Below, piece after piece: positions 54,557 to 64,000 of a stretch of 64,000 bases of DNA. The stretch lies in contig NZ_BRXR01000001.1 of the NCBI RefSeq assembly GCF_026012015.1, forward strand, positions 213,501 to 277,500, given 5' to 3'. This DNA comes from Clostridium omnivorum. Its GTDB lineage: Bacteria > Bacillota > Clostridia > Clostridiales > Clostridiaceae. The notes under the pieces are model-generated. The model had not been told where the DNA came from. It searched no databases and saw only the letters and a program-made list of their open reading frames with translations. The translations under genes and the position numbers were made by a program. Numbering within the stretch: position 1 is the stretch's first letter; each line of letters begins with the position of its first letter.

Positions 54557-55705
54557 CTAACTTTCCCTATAAATGACATATTTCCTAACTAGATAGGCCA
54601 AATTTCTCTTTTTTTCATCCTGTGAATTCTCATATAAATATATATCATTTATAACTCCTGAATCTTCTAGTGAAGCTATTAGTATATCCTTTGCAAATTT
54701 ATCTTCACCTTTTATTACCGTTTCAATTATTTCTATTCCTCTAGGTATTTGAAAAATAGATCTAGCAGAATTATATCTTACCCACCACTGACTATCCGAT
54801 AATGATTCCACAAGCTTTGGAAGAGCCTTTGAGTCACCAATTCTTCCGAGACTTTTGGAAGCTGTAGACCTTACCTCCCATTCCTCATCCTTTAATTTAT
54901 CGATTAATTTATCTAAAAACCTAACGTCTCCATTCTGCCCAATAGCTTTAATTGCTGCAATTCTTCTGTTTTTATCTTCATCATCAATATACTTGGATAT
55001 TTGATAATTTAAATCAATGTCCATATAATTTCCTGCAGATTTTATAAATATTGTTGATAGAAATACGTCATCAGAATTAATCATACTTTTGTATAACTGA
55101 GCTTTATCGCCTTCAAAGCTATCGATTATTTCTGTCAAACTTCTATCACTTAATAAAAGATTACTACTAAGTTTATTAAATGCATTAACTAAACTATTTG
55201 CATCTCCAATTTTTGATATAGCCATTAAGGAATGATACCTAATATCAACAAAATTCTTATCGATAATTTTAACTAACTCACTTAAGGCTCTCTTACTCCT
55301 AAACTCGCCTAAATTCTTACAACTTAAAGCAATATTAAATTTATCACCTTTTTTTAAATTTTTCAGTTCATAATCCACAATACCCGTTTCTTCACATAAT
55401 CTTGTCATACTATTTCTTATTTTACCATTATATAATTCAGTATAAACAATAATTCTTTCTATAATTAGTTTCCTTTTGATCCTATTTTTTATTATAGTTC
55501 TTATTTTAAGAATTTTATCCTCATCTGGGTACCTGTTCTCTAAGTCCTGCATAATTTTATCAATAAATGGTATAACCTCTTTCTTAAAAGCTTTTTCTTT
55601 CTTTGCTTCGATAAACTCTAAAGCTTTTTGATACAATAAATACGCATATAAGAAAAATATAAAACTTGAAAATAATATTATTGAATAATAAACGTATCTC
55701 TCCAT
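54557..55705 (-). CDS. HEAT-repeat membrane protein
   Basis: 382 residues. An N-terminal membrane helix (about 4-24) is followed by a helical region and, from about 130 on, HEAT or PBS-lyase-type repeats (IDDEDKNRRIAAIKAIG and LKDEEWEVRSTASKSLGRIG, LSDSQWWVRYNSARSI). Such repeats serve as protein-binding scaffolds. It lies 11 bases before the GT2 gene and 9 bases after the regulator gene, so it may link the two. No enzymatic motif is seen. Confidence 0.85.
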   Translation of the reverse strand: MERYVYYSIILFSSFIFFLYAYLLYQKALEFIEAKKEKAFKKEVIPFIDKIMQDLENRYPDEDKILKIRTIIKNRIKRKLIIERIIVYTELYNGKIRNSMTRLCEETGIVDYELKNLKKGDKFNIALSCKNLGEFRSKRALSELVKIIDKNFVDIRYHSLMAISKIGDANSLVNAFNKLSSNLLLSDRSLTEIIDSFEGDKAQLYKSMINSDDVFLSTIFIKSAGNYMDIDLNYQISKYIDDEDKNRRIAAIKAIGQNGDVRFLDKLIDKLKDEEWEVRSTASKSLGRIGDSKALPKLVESLSDSQWWVRYNSARSIFQIPRGIEIIETVIKGEDKFAKDILIASLEDSGVINDIYLYENSQDEKKRNLAYLVRKYVIYRES

Positions 55706-55714
55706 ATTTCCTCA

Positions 55715-57010
55715 CTATCTAAACAATTTTTGAATTCTTAGATCAAGTTCTACAGGAGAAAATGGTTTTGTTATATAATCATCAGCACCTGCATTCAAAG
55801 CTATTTCAATACAATTTTCATTTTTTTGACTAGAAAGTACTATTATTTTCAAACTCTTATTGATATTATGAGATGATTTTATTAATTCAGCACAACCTAT
55901 GCCTGGTATAGAAAAATCGGTAATTATTAAGTCTATATTTTTATCACTCATAACACTCATTGCACTATCAAAATTATTAGTTGTAAAAACTTCGTATCCT
56001 TTGTGGATATACCTAGTTTTTAATATAGTAAGCAAAATTTCATCCTCATCTAATATTAGTATATTTTTTTTAGCATCATCTTCAATTGAAGATAGATGTA
56101 TATATGTCCTGCTCTTTCCATCCTTCTTTCCTTCATCGATGCTTTGAAGTGCATAACTAACTATTTTTTTTTCATCTTCTGTAATGCCATTATAGGAGGC
56201 TATACCTGCAGTAAAACTAATTTTAATATTATACTGGTCTGATAGCTTTGCAACTTCATACTGCATTTTCTCAGAAAAGCGTAGAGCTTCAACAGTATTT
56301 TTTCCTGGCAAAACAAAGATAAACTTTTCTCCTGAATATCTATATATGAATTCTCTCATATCTAAATTTTGTTTTAAAATATTAGAAAATTCCTTTAAAA
56401 ATAAGTCTCCTCTCTCTTTCCCAAATACTTTATTAATCATGGACATATTGTCGATATCTAAGGCCAATACAGTATAAGGGGTCTTTTCTAAATTTGATGC
56501 TTTAAATACCCTTTTACTGTAGGCTTCACCATATTTCCGAGAATATACCCTAGTCAATGTATCAAATATTCTACTATTTATAAATTTCTTGCCAATGTCC
56601 ATTAAATTCTTTGTCTTATTAGAAAGTTCTGTAATATTATAGGGTTTTTCCAAATAGTCAATTGCACCTAGCCTTAAAATCTCAAGTTTAGTATTTATAT
56701 CCTTGAATCCTAAAAAAATCACTGGAATGTTTTCAATAGTTCCTTCGTTTTTTATCATTTTAAAGAAAGATATACCGGTGTTATCGAAATCATTATCTAT
56801 TATTACAACACTTGGGCATTTTTCATTAAGTGTTTCAATAATGCACTTCTGAATGTTTTCCATGCAGTGTTTACAGCTTTCTATATATACCTCATAGCCC
56901 TCAGACTTTAAGTCCAATATAAAGCTATTTAATCCCCCTATATCAGTTGAATATATTACAATATTAGATGACTTTTCTTCGTCCATTTCAAATAATAAGT
57001 TGTCATTCAT
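55715..57010 (-). CDS. Two-receiver regulator with a degenerate GGDEF domain (REC-GGDEF-REC)
   Basis: 431 residues in the order receiver (about 12-130), GGDEF (about 145-300) and receiver (about 310-431). The C-terminal receiver looks active: acceptor Asp in LIITDFSIPG, Ser in VLSSQ and Lys in TKPF. The first keeps an Asp (VIIDND) and Lys (EKPY) but has a poor acidic pair. The cyclase signature reads SGEKF, not GG(D/E)EF, and no RxxD I-site precedes it (REFI at that place), so diguanylate cyclase activity is doubtful and a binding or regulatory role is possible. No gap separates it from the upstream gene. Confidence 0.88.
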   Translation of the reverse strand: MNDNLLFEMDEEKSSNIVIYSTDIGGLNSFILDLKSEGYEVYIESCKHCMENIQKCIIETLNEKCPSVVIIDNDFDNTGISFFKMIKNEGTIENIPVIFLGFKDINTKLEILRLGAIDYLEKPYNITELSNKTKNLMDIGKKFINSRIFDTLTRVYSRKYGEAYSKRVFKASNLEKTPYTVLALDIDNMSMINKVFGKERGDLFLKEFSNILKQNLDMREFIYRYSGEKFIFVLPGKNTVEALRFSEKMQYEVAKLSDQYNIKISFTAGIASYNGITEDEKKIVSYALQSIDEGKKDGKSRTYIHLSSIEDDAKKNILILDEDEILLTILKTRYIHKGYEVFTTNNFDSAMSVMSDKNIDLIITDFSIPGIGCAELIKSSHNINKSLKIIVLSSQKNENCIEIALNAGADDYITKPFSPVELDLRIQKLFR

Positions 57011-59140
57011 TTACTTCACCTCAATATCTTTGAATGCCTTTTGTATAATATAATAAGATGGTTTCAATCTCTCGTGGTACGTTGGCTGCTCCCATTCCTT
57101 CCATGAGTAATTAGCCATTCTAGTACCTCTTTCTAAAGTATTTCCCTTTAGAGCTAATAATCCTATACTAATACCATTAGTCTTAATAGGCATTATGCCA
57201 ACTTTATACATATCTCCTATAACCATTTTTGTAGAAGGATCCATTACATTTAGTAGTGCCCATGGAATCCTTATTTCAATGTTATCACCATTTATAATAA
57301 AATCAGCCAATGAATTATAATTTTTATGTTCTGGATTTCCATCACCATATACTAATTTTCCTGTTTCATATTTTGACAGAGGTAATTTTATTTTATCCTG
57401 AGGTAAAAATAATTCTCTATTCAGACAAAGATAAATAGGATTAAATATACCATTATTCTTATTTTCAAAACTCTGGTTTTTTTCAATCATATTTAATTTA
57501 GAGTACATATAATAAAAGCTATCATAATATGCATCAACAAGAACACGTGACTTTTTTTCTCCATCAATGACTACTAGAAAATCTGCTGGTTTGTCAAAAG
57601 AAATATTTTTTTCTTTCCACTGTATATTACCACTACCATCTGTAATATCAATAGGTATGATTAAGTTTTCCTTATCCTTATCGAAATTCTTACATTGTGC
57701 TAGTAAATATAAATATTTTTCATCAGACTGCACATACATTTTTAGATTATCATCTTGAACAACTGGTTTAATTTTCTTCCATTCATCAATATTACCATCT
57801 ACATAGCTTATACTTTTTTTACTTCCGGGATCAAAAGCCAGCAATCCGAATTCCTGTTCATTAGTCTGCGGATTTGACCAATAAGGTCTTCTATCCGCTA
57901 TATCGAAGTCCATGGTATTCCAAGTTCTCTTAAACCACTCGTCCTGCCATGTAAAAACCAACCCTCCGGCATACCCCTCATCATAAATATCTTGAAGCAT
58001 ATTCTTGCACATTTCACCTTGAGTTTTTTCATCAATGTTACCTTGGTTATATCCACTGTGAATATTTACATGGGCCATTCCTCTTGAAGCTGGTATGCCA
58101 AACTCAGCAACTAATACTGGCATATTATACTCTTTTCTTAAATCCTTTAAATAAGCTTTGTAGGTATTTATATTTCCATTTTCATCAGTAAAGTTTTTGT
58201 AATTGCTTTGATAATTCATAAAGTCTGGATAATAGGGATAAATATGATAAGATGCAAATAAACCTGGCTTAAAAGCAGCTTCTTTTTGAATTTTTTCTGT
58301 ATTTACACTTACCTTATCTTCTCTCTCAAGGGGCTCATTGGGATGTTTTAGCACATCTGTAGTAACCCAATTTGTAAAGCTAAGGGGTCTCTGCATTCCG
58401 TACCTTGCAGTTTCGTAATCGATAGTATAATCTCCTACCTCAGAAAGCCATGTTTCAAATGGAGAGGCACCTTTTGCAAAAAGATACTTTCCTTGGAAAC
58501 TAGTTTTGCCCTTATTCTTTTCATTAGTTCCAATAACAAAATCAGGATCCCATTCAATTCCTAATATCCAAGCAGTAAAGTACTGAGATACATCTTTACT
58601 ATATACACCACTTGCGTGCCCTTTTTCAGGTGCTAGCACAGCATTCCCATGAATTATATCTATTGTAGTTTTTATATCCTGCTTAAATCTATCCATTATC
58701 TTAGGGTTAAATGCATCATTTGTATTTGCAATATCATCCTCATTAATCCATACGCCCTGCATTACATAAATAGGTTTTATATTTTTTTTATTATATTCAT
58801 AAAGGGCATTATAAAATTCAGGCTTCAAAATAGTATAGACTCTTATCGTATTAGCATTTAATTCTCCAATATACTTAAACCACCTAAGGTATTCTTCCTT
58901 CGTTATTGCTAGTTCCCCAGGAAATGTTCCAGGCTTACCAGCACCTATATTTACGCCCTTTATAAATTCCTTTTCCCATTTTCCATACTTATTTACATAA
59001 AAATATTTATCATCCACCATACATACATATTTCACATTATCTTTATGAATCGAAGTTTTATCTCTAATAATAGGAGTTAATTTAAAATACGAAAAGGCAA
59101 TTGCAACTATAAGAATAATAACCATAAAATATCTCTTCAT
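57011..59140 (-). CDS. Membrane-anchored glycoside-hydrolase-like protein with CBM9-like domain
   Basis: 709 residues. A single N-terminal hydrophobic helix (about 4-20) would anchor it outside. Residues about 55-420 look like a GH2/GH5-type TIM barrel (NANTIRVYTI, AWILGIEWDP, SYHIYPYYPDF, VLVAEFGIP, FTWQDEWF); the Glu in VAEFG is in the nucleophile position and GIEWDP may hold the acid/base. The region after about 455 (DGNIDEWKKIKPVVQDDNL) looks like a carbohydrate-binding beta-sandwich (CBM9/DOMON). It is the first gene of the polysaccharide operon and could trim or release the product. Confidence 0.75.
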   Translation of the reverse strand: MKRYFMVIILIVAIAFSYFKLTPIIRDKTSIHKDNVKYVCMVDDKYFYVNKYGKWEKEFIKGVNIGAGKPGTFPGELAITKEEYLRWFKYIGELNANTIRVYTILKPEFYNALYEYNKKNIKPIYVMQGVWINEDDIANTNDAFNPKIMDRFKQDIKTTIDIIHGNAVLAPEKGHASGVYSKDVSQYFTAWILGIEWDPDFVIGTNEKNKGKTSFQGKYLFAKGASPFETWLSEVGDYTIDYETARYGMQRPLSFTNWVTTDVLKHPNEPLEREDKVSVNTEKIQKEAAFKPGLFASYHIYPYYPDFMNYQSNYKNFTDENGNINTYKAYLKDLRKEYNMPVLVAEFGIPASRGMAHVNIHSGYNQGNIDEKTQGEMCKNMLQDIYDEGYAGGLVFTWQDEWFKRTWNTMDFDIADRRPYWSNPQTNEQEFGLLAFDPGSKKSISYVDGNIDEWKKIKPVVQDDNLKMYVQSDEKYLYLLAQCKNFDKDKENLIIPIDITDGSGNIQWKEKNISFDKPADFLVVIDGEKKSRVLVDAYYDSFYYMYSKLNMIEKNQSFENKNNGIFNPIYLCLNRELFLPQDKIKLPLSKYETGKLVYGDGNPEHKNYNSLADFIINGDNIEIRIPWALLNVMDPSTKMVIGDMYKVGIMPIKTNGISIGLLALKGNTLERGTRMANYSWKEWEQPTYHERLKPSYYIIQKAFKDIEVK

Positions 59141-59327
59141 TAATATTACCTACTTTTACTTTCATCACATTATTAATTTTAATTTAAGTTTGCTAATTAA
59201 TTAATCATTACATTTGATTATAGACTGAATTAATTTTAAAAAAGAAGATAAAATATATCTGATTACAAATAGTATAAGAATTCTTTAATATTTTTTCAAT
59301 ACTAGAAAATTACAGGAGGTTATACTT

Positions 59328-60179
59328 GTGAATAAAACTTCAATAAAAAATTTTATTAAAAACATGTTCTTTCGGTATATCGACGATGAAGTTACCGCCA
59401 TGAGTTCTCAACTTGCTTATAGTTTGCTTCTGTCCTTTTTTCCTTTTATAATTCTCTTATTTACTCTAATAGGCTATAGTCCTTTAAAAAGTACGGATGT
59501 ATTGTCTATGTTAAATAACCTCCTACCCAATGATGTTTTTAAACTAGTCAAAAATACGGTGGTAGAAATAGTTGATACTAAAAGGTTGGGATTGCTATCC
59601 TTTGGTATGATTTCAACAATTTGGACAGCATCAAATGGATTTAATGCTGTAATAAGAGGTCTTAATATGGCCTACGATGAAGAAGAAAAAAGACCTTACT
59701 GGAAAGTTCAGTTAGTAGCTATACTCTCTACCTTAGGATTAATCGTAATCATTCTCACCGCATTAGCATTAATAGTATTTGGAGAATTAGGTTTAAAACT
59801 ACTTGTCAAACACTTTAAACAAATTAGAACATTAGAACTCATAATAGATATCAGCAGATATATAATTGGAATATTTATAATGCTAATTACTATTACTATA
59901 GTATATCGATTTACTCCAAGTAAAAAGCTTAAAATTAAGGAAGTGATTCCGGGTGCAATCTTCACCAGCTTAGGCTGGACAGCTGCTTCATTAATTTTTG
60001 CTTATTATGTTAATAATTTTGGAAACTATTCTATGATTTATGGGAGCTTGGGTGCTGTTATAGCCCTAATGACTTGGCTGTTTATAAGCTCAGTAATTAT
60101 AATGTTAGGTGGAGAAATAAATGCATCCATAGCCTATGTTAAAGCTGGTAAAGAAAAACCCAAAGGTCACAAATACTAA
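59328..60179 (+). CDS. YihY/BrkB-family membrane protein
   Basis: 283 residues starting at GTG behind GGAGG, with about six membrane helices. The family signatures are DDEVTAMSSQLAYSLLLSFFPFIIL near the start (given here in two parts: DDEVTAMSSQ, AYSLLLSFFPF), WTASNGFNAVIRGLNMAY near 105 and WTAASLIFAYYVNNFGNYS near 205. The family was once named as ribonuclease BN in error; it is now treated as a membrane protein of unknown transport role. Single gene. Confidence 0.9.
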   Translation: MNKTSIKNFIKNMFFRYIDDEVTAMSSQLAYSLLLSFFPFIILLFTLIGYSPLKSTDVLSMLNNLLPNDVFKLVKNTVVEIVDTKRLGLLSFGMISTIWTASNGFNAVIRGLNMAYDEEEKRPYWKVQLVAILSTLGLIVIILTALALIVFGELGLKLLVKHFKQIRTLELIIDISRYIIGIFIMLITITIVYRFTPSKKLKIKEVIPGAIFTSLGWTAASLIFAYYVNNFGNYSMIYGSLGAVIALMTWLFISSVIIMLGGEINASIAYVKAGKEKPKGHKY

Positions 60180-60200
60180 CATTATTTTTATTGATTAATG

Positions 60201-60241
60201 AAAAAATATTCTGGCTTATTTTAACAAAGGCCAGAATATTA
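60201..60241 (-). terminator. Terminator of the MFS gene
   Basis: An 11-bp stem AATATTCTGGC/GCCAGAATATT (60205-60215 and 60230-60240), followed on the minus strand by TTTTTCATT. Confidence 0.8.
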
Positions 60242-60274
60242 ACTAGTTTTATATTATCATTATAGCTATATTAA

Positions 60275-61459
60275 TTATACATTTATATTTTGAGTCGGTA
60301 ATTCGGTACGGATCTTACTTGTAACTAATAAGTTTATAATTGCAATTAAAGCCCCTCCGATAAATACATATTCATACCCTACTGAATTCCATATAAACCC
60401 TCCAATAAATGGCACAGCCATTGATACCATATGATCAATACTTATTCCCATGGATAATGTAGGTGAAACATCTTCAGGGGCTACGGCTATTTTTTTCAAG
60501 TATGTTGACCTAGCCATGCCTGCCGCTACAAGTAACTGATCTAATACAAAACACCCACATATAATATAGATTGCTGAACTTCCCATACCAATAGTATACA
60601 TGAGAGACTTTGAAAAAGCATATCCAAGACATATAAAAATAAGTATGCAAGCTTCACCAGCAAGCACTACTCTTTCTCCTAGTTTATCAATCATATGTCC
60701 TATAAATGGCTTAAAAAATATTCCTATACCTGCCACTATAAAGCCTAGAATTGCAAATGTACTAACCCCTTGATTAAACACCTTTATTAGTACCCAAGGT
60801 CCAAAGGTAATAAAAATTTGTTTTCTTGCTCCATAGAGTATACTTAAAACATAAAATATTGAATACTCTTTTCTAAAAACAAATTTCTTCTTCGGAACAT
60901 TTATCTTGTGGGGTGTCATAAAGAATATTAGTACTGCTGATAAAGAAAATGCTACAGCGCCAATTAAAAATGCTATCTTATAATTTACACTAATATTTTT
61001 AAATATTAATGCTGTAATCAAACTTGTAGCCAAAAATACCAATGTGTTTACTGCGTTAATCTGTCCTAATCTTTTCCCAATATTACCGTCCTCAGCCATA
61101 TTCATTCCTATACTATTTGATACAGGCATAAACAAATGTTGCCCCATGCTGTATATGGTAAGCCAAATTATCATTCCACCATAACTCTTAGTTAAAAACC
61201 CTAAGCTCATCATCCCTACCGCTGCTAGTATATTTGCAACTGCAGCAATTCTAACATCACCTAAAAACATTAAAAATCCTGATACAAATACCACCATAAA
61301 TCCTGGAAATTCTCTAGGTATTTCTAAAATTGTCCTTTGGGTTACAGTTAAATGAAATGTATCATTTAAAAAGTTGTTAAAAACTGATGAATCAATACTT
61401 TGGCTTATTCCAAGTATTGCACTAGCAATCATAAACAGTAAAAAATCTTTCTTTTTCAT
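60275..61459 (-). CDS. Major facilitator superfamily transporter
   Basis: 394 residues with about twelve membrane helices in two halves and the loop motif GHMIDKLGERVV near 250, which resembles the MFS loop signature. The N-terminal half has less charged loops than usual. It belongs to a group of clostridial MFS proteins without assigned substrate. Single gene, convergent with the YihY gene. Confidence 0.88.
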   Translation of the reverse strand: MKKKDFLLFMIASAILGISQSIDSSVFNNFLNDTFHLTVTQRTILEIPREFPGFMVVFVSGFLMFLGDVRIAAVANILAAVGMMSLGFLTKSYGGMIIWLTIYSMGQHLFMPVSNSIGMNMAEDGNIGKRLGQINAVNTLVFLATSLITALIFKNISVNYKIAFLIGAVAFSLSAVLIFFMTPHKINVPKKKFVFRKEYSIFYVLSILYGARKQIFITFGPWVLIKVFNQGVSTFAILGFIVAGIGIFFKPFIGHMIDKLGERVVLAGEACILIFICLGYAFSKSLMYTIGMGSSAIYIICGCFVLDQLLVAAGMARSTYLKKIAVAPEDVSPTLSMGISIDHMVSMAVPFIGGFIWNSVGYEYVFIGGALIAIINLLVTSKIRTELPTQNINV

Positions 61460-61532
61460 GAGTTGTTCCCCCGCCCCACTAGTAATAACTTCTTATTTTA
61501 TATAACACTTTAAATTATATCATAATAAATAA

Positions 61533-61569
61533 AAAAGACAGTACAAACTTGTATATTGTACTGTCTTTT
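61533..61569 (-). terminator. rrn operon terminator
   Basis: A 14-bp stem with arms starting AAAAGACAGTACAA (61533-61546 and 61556-61569), followed on the minus strand by TTTTTTATTT. It begins two bases after the tRNA CCA end. Confidence 0.9.
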
Positions 61570-61570
61570 A

Positions 61571-61647
61571 TGGTGGACCTTCAGGGACTCGAACCCCGGA
61601 CCAACCGGTTATGAGCCGGTTGCTCTAACCAACTGAGCTAAAGATCC
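61571..61647 (-). tRNA. tRNA with CAU anticodon (Ile2 or elongator Met)
   Basis: 77 bases on the minus strand from GGATCTT to encoded CCA. The acceptor (GGATCTT/AAGGTCC, one G-U pair), D-arm AGCTCAGTTGGTTAGAGC, anticodon arm ACCGG-CTCATAA-CCGGT and T-arm GGGGTTCGAGTCC are all complete. The CAU anticodon may be read as Met, or as Ile if the C is modified by TilS. The body resembles Bacillus tRNA-Ile2 as much as elongator tRNA-Met, so I leave identity open. It is the last gene of the rrn operon. Confidence 0.93.
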
Positions 61648-61655
61648 ATATATTA

Positions 61656-61772
61656 ACCTGGCAGCGTCCTACTCTTCCACAGGGCCTCCCCTGCAGTACC
61701 ATCGGCGCTAAGAAGCTTAACCTTCGTGTTCGGAATGGGAACGGGTGTTACCTTCTTGCCATTACCACCAGA
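61656..61772 (-). rRNA. 5S ribosomal RNA
   Basis: About 117 bases on the minus strand, starting TCTGGTGGTAATGGC and ending GACGCTGCCAGG. The internal CCCGTTCCCATTCCGAACAC is the conserved 5S loop sequence. It lies 8 bases before the tRNA and follows the 23S gene. Confidence 0.95.
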
Positions 61773-61907
61773 TGCATGATTTGTCAAAATCTTCGATTTT
61801 GGTAACAAATCAGTACTCCTCAGCTCCGCTGAGTGAGTTTCCTTATAAAAAGGTTACTGAACTTTGAAAGAATATTATTCTCTCAAGACTGAACAGATTA
61901 AGAATAT

Positions 61908-64000
<2,093 letters not shown>

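Overview
The window looks like a chromosomal segment of a spore-forming, anaerobic Clostridium (sensu stricto) or close relative. The reasons are the very AT-rich sequence, strong AGGAGG-type ribosome binding sites, a glycyl-radical pyruvate formate-lyase, an S-box and a T-box leader, spore-protein-like genes and an rrn operon at the right edge. No transposase, integrase, phage module or CRISPR array was seen.

Layout. 0-7.2 kb: a leftward operon with two complete sets of molybdenum hydroxylase (xanthine dehydrogenase family) subunits in mirror order (Mo, Mo, FAD, 2Fe-2S, 2Fe-2S, FAD), running into the start of a probable amidohydrolase at the left edge; this suggests purine or N-heterocycle breakdown. 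7.3-15.7 kb: a DEDD exonuclease and a HAD phosphatase, a methionine ABC importer (metNIQ) behind a SAM-I riboswitch, pflA/pflB with palindromic sites upstream, and a PilZ-like gene. 15.7-18.1 kb: the ferrous iron operon feoA-feoB plus a Cys-rich FeoB partner, behind a consensus promoter and a Fur-box-like palindrome. 18.1-25.5 kb: a second DEDD exonuclease, T-box-controlled argS, a small membrane protein, an APC permease and a polar amino acid ABC importer. 25.5-38 kb: a thioredoxin-fold YyaL-type protein with a candidate short RNA upstream, an FAD/Rieske oxidoreductase, a MATE exporter, a large AraC regulator fused to a degenerate GH39-like domain, a chemotaxis receptor, signal peptidase I, and a divergent LysR/YeiH pair. 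38-48 kb: a Ser/Thr kinase with a D-2-hydroxyacid dehydrogenase, topoisomerase III, small Lys- or Cys-rich proteins, a thioesterase with a TPR protein, DegV, an HNH protein and an acyltransferase. 48-53 kb: a group of small hydrophilic genes, two of which resemble small acid-soluble spore proteins (a gamma-type-like repeat protein and a duplicated Tlp-like protein). 53-59 kb: a tight four-gene leftward operon (membrane-anchored glycoside-hydrolase-like protein, REC-GGDEF-REC regulator, HEAT-repeat membrane protein, processive GT2 synthase) that reads as a polysaccharide synthase system. 59-64 kb: a YihY-family membrane protein, an MFS transporter, then a CAU tRNA, 5S and partial 23S rRNA, all transcribed leftward.

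The two observations most worth follow-up are the 53-59 kb operon, whose cyclase-like domain carries SGEKF in place of GG(D/E)EF, and a recurrent 5' leader element found before four unlinked genes (the feoB-associated gene, the 21 kb membrane protein, the FAD/Rieske gene and yeiH). In three copies it has a hairpin with a fixed TAAAT loop and covarying arms; in all four it has a related 24-base block ending in the ribosome binding site.
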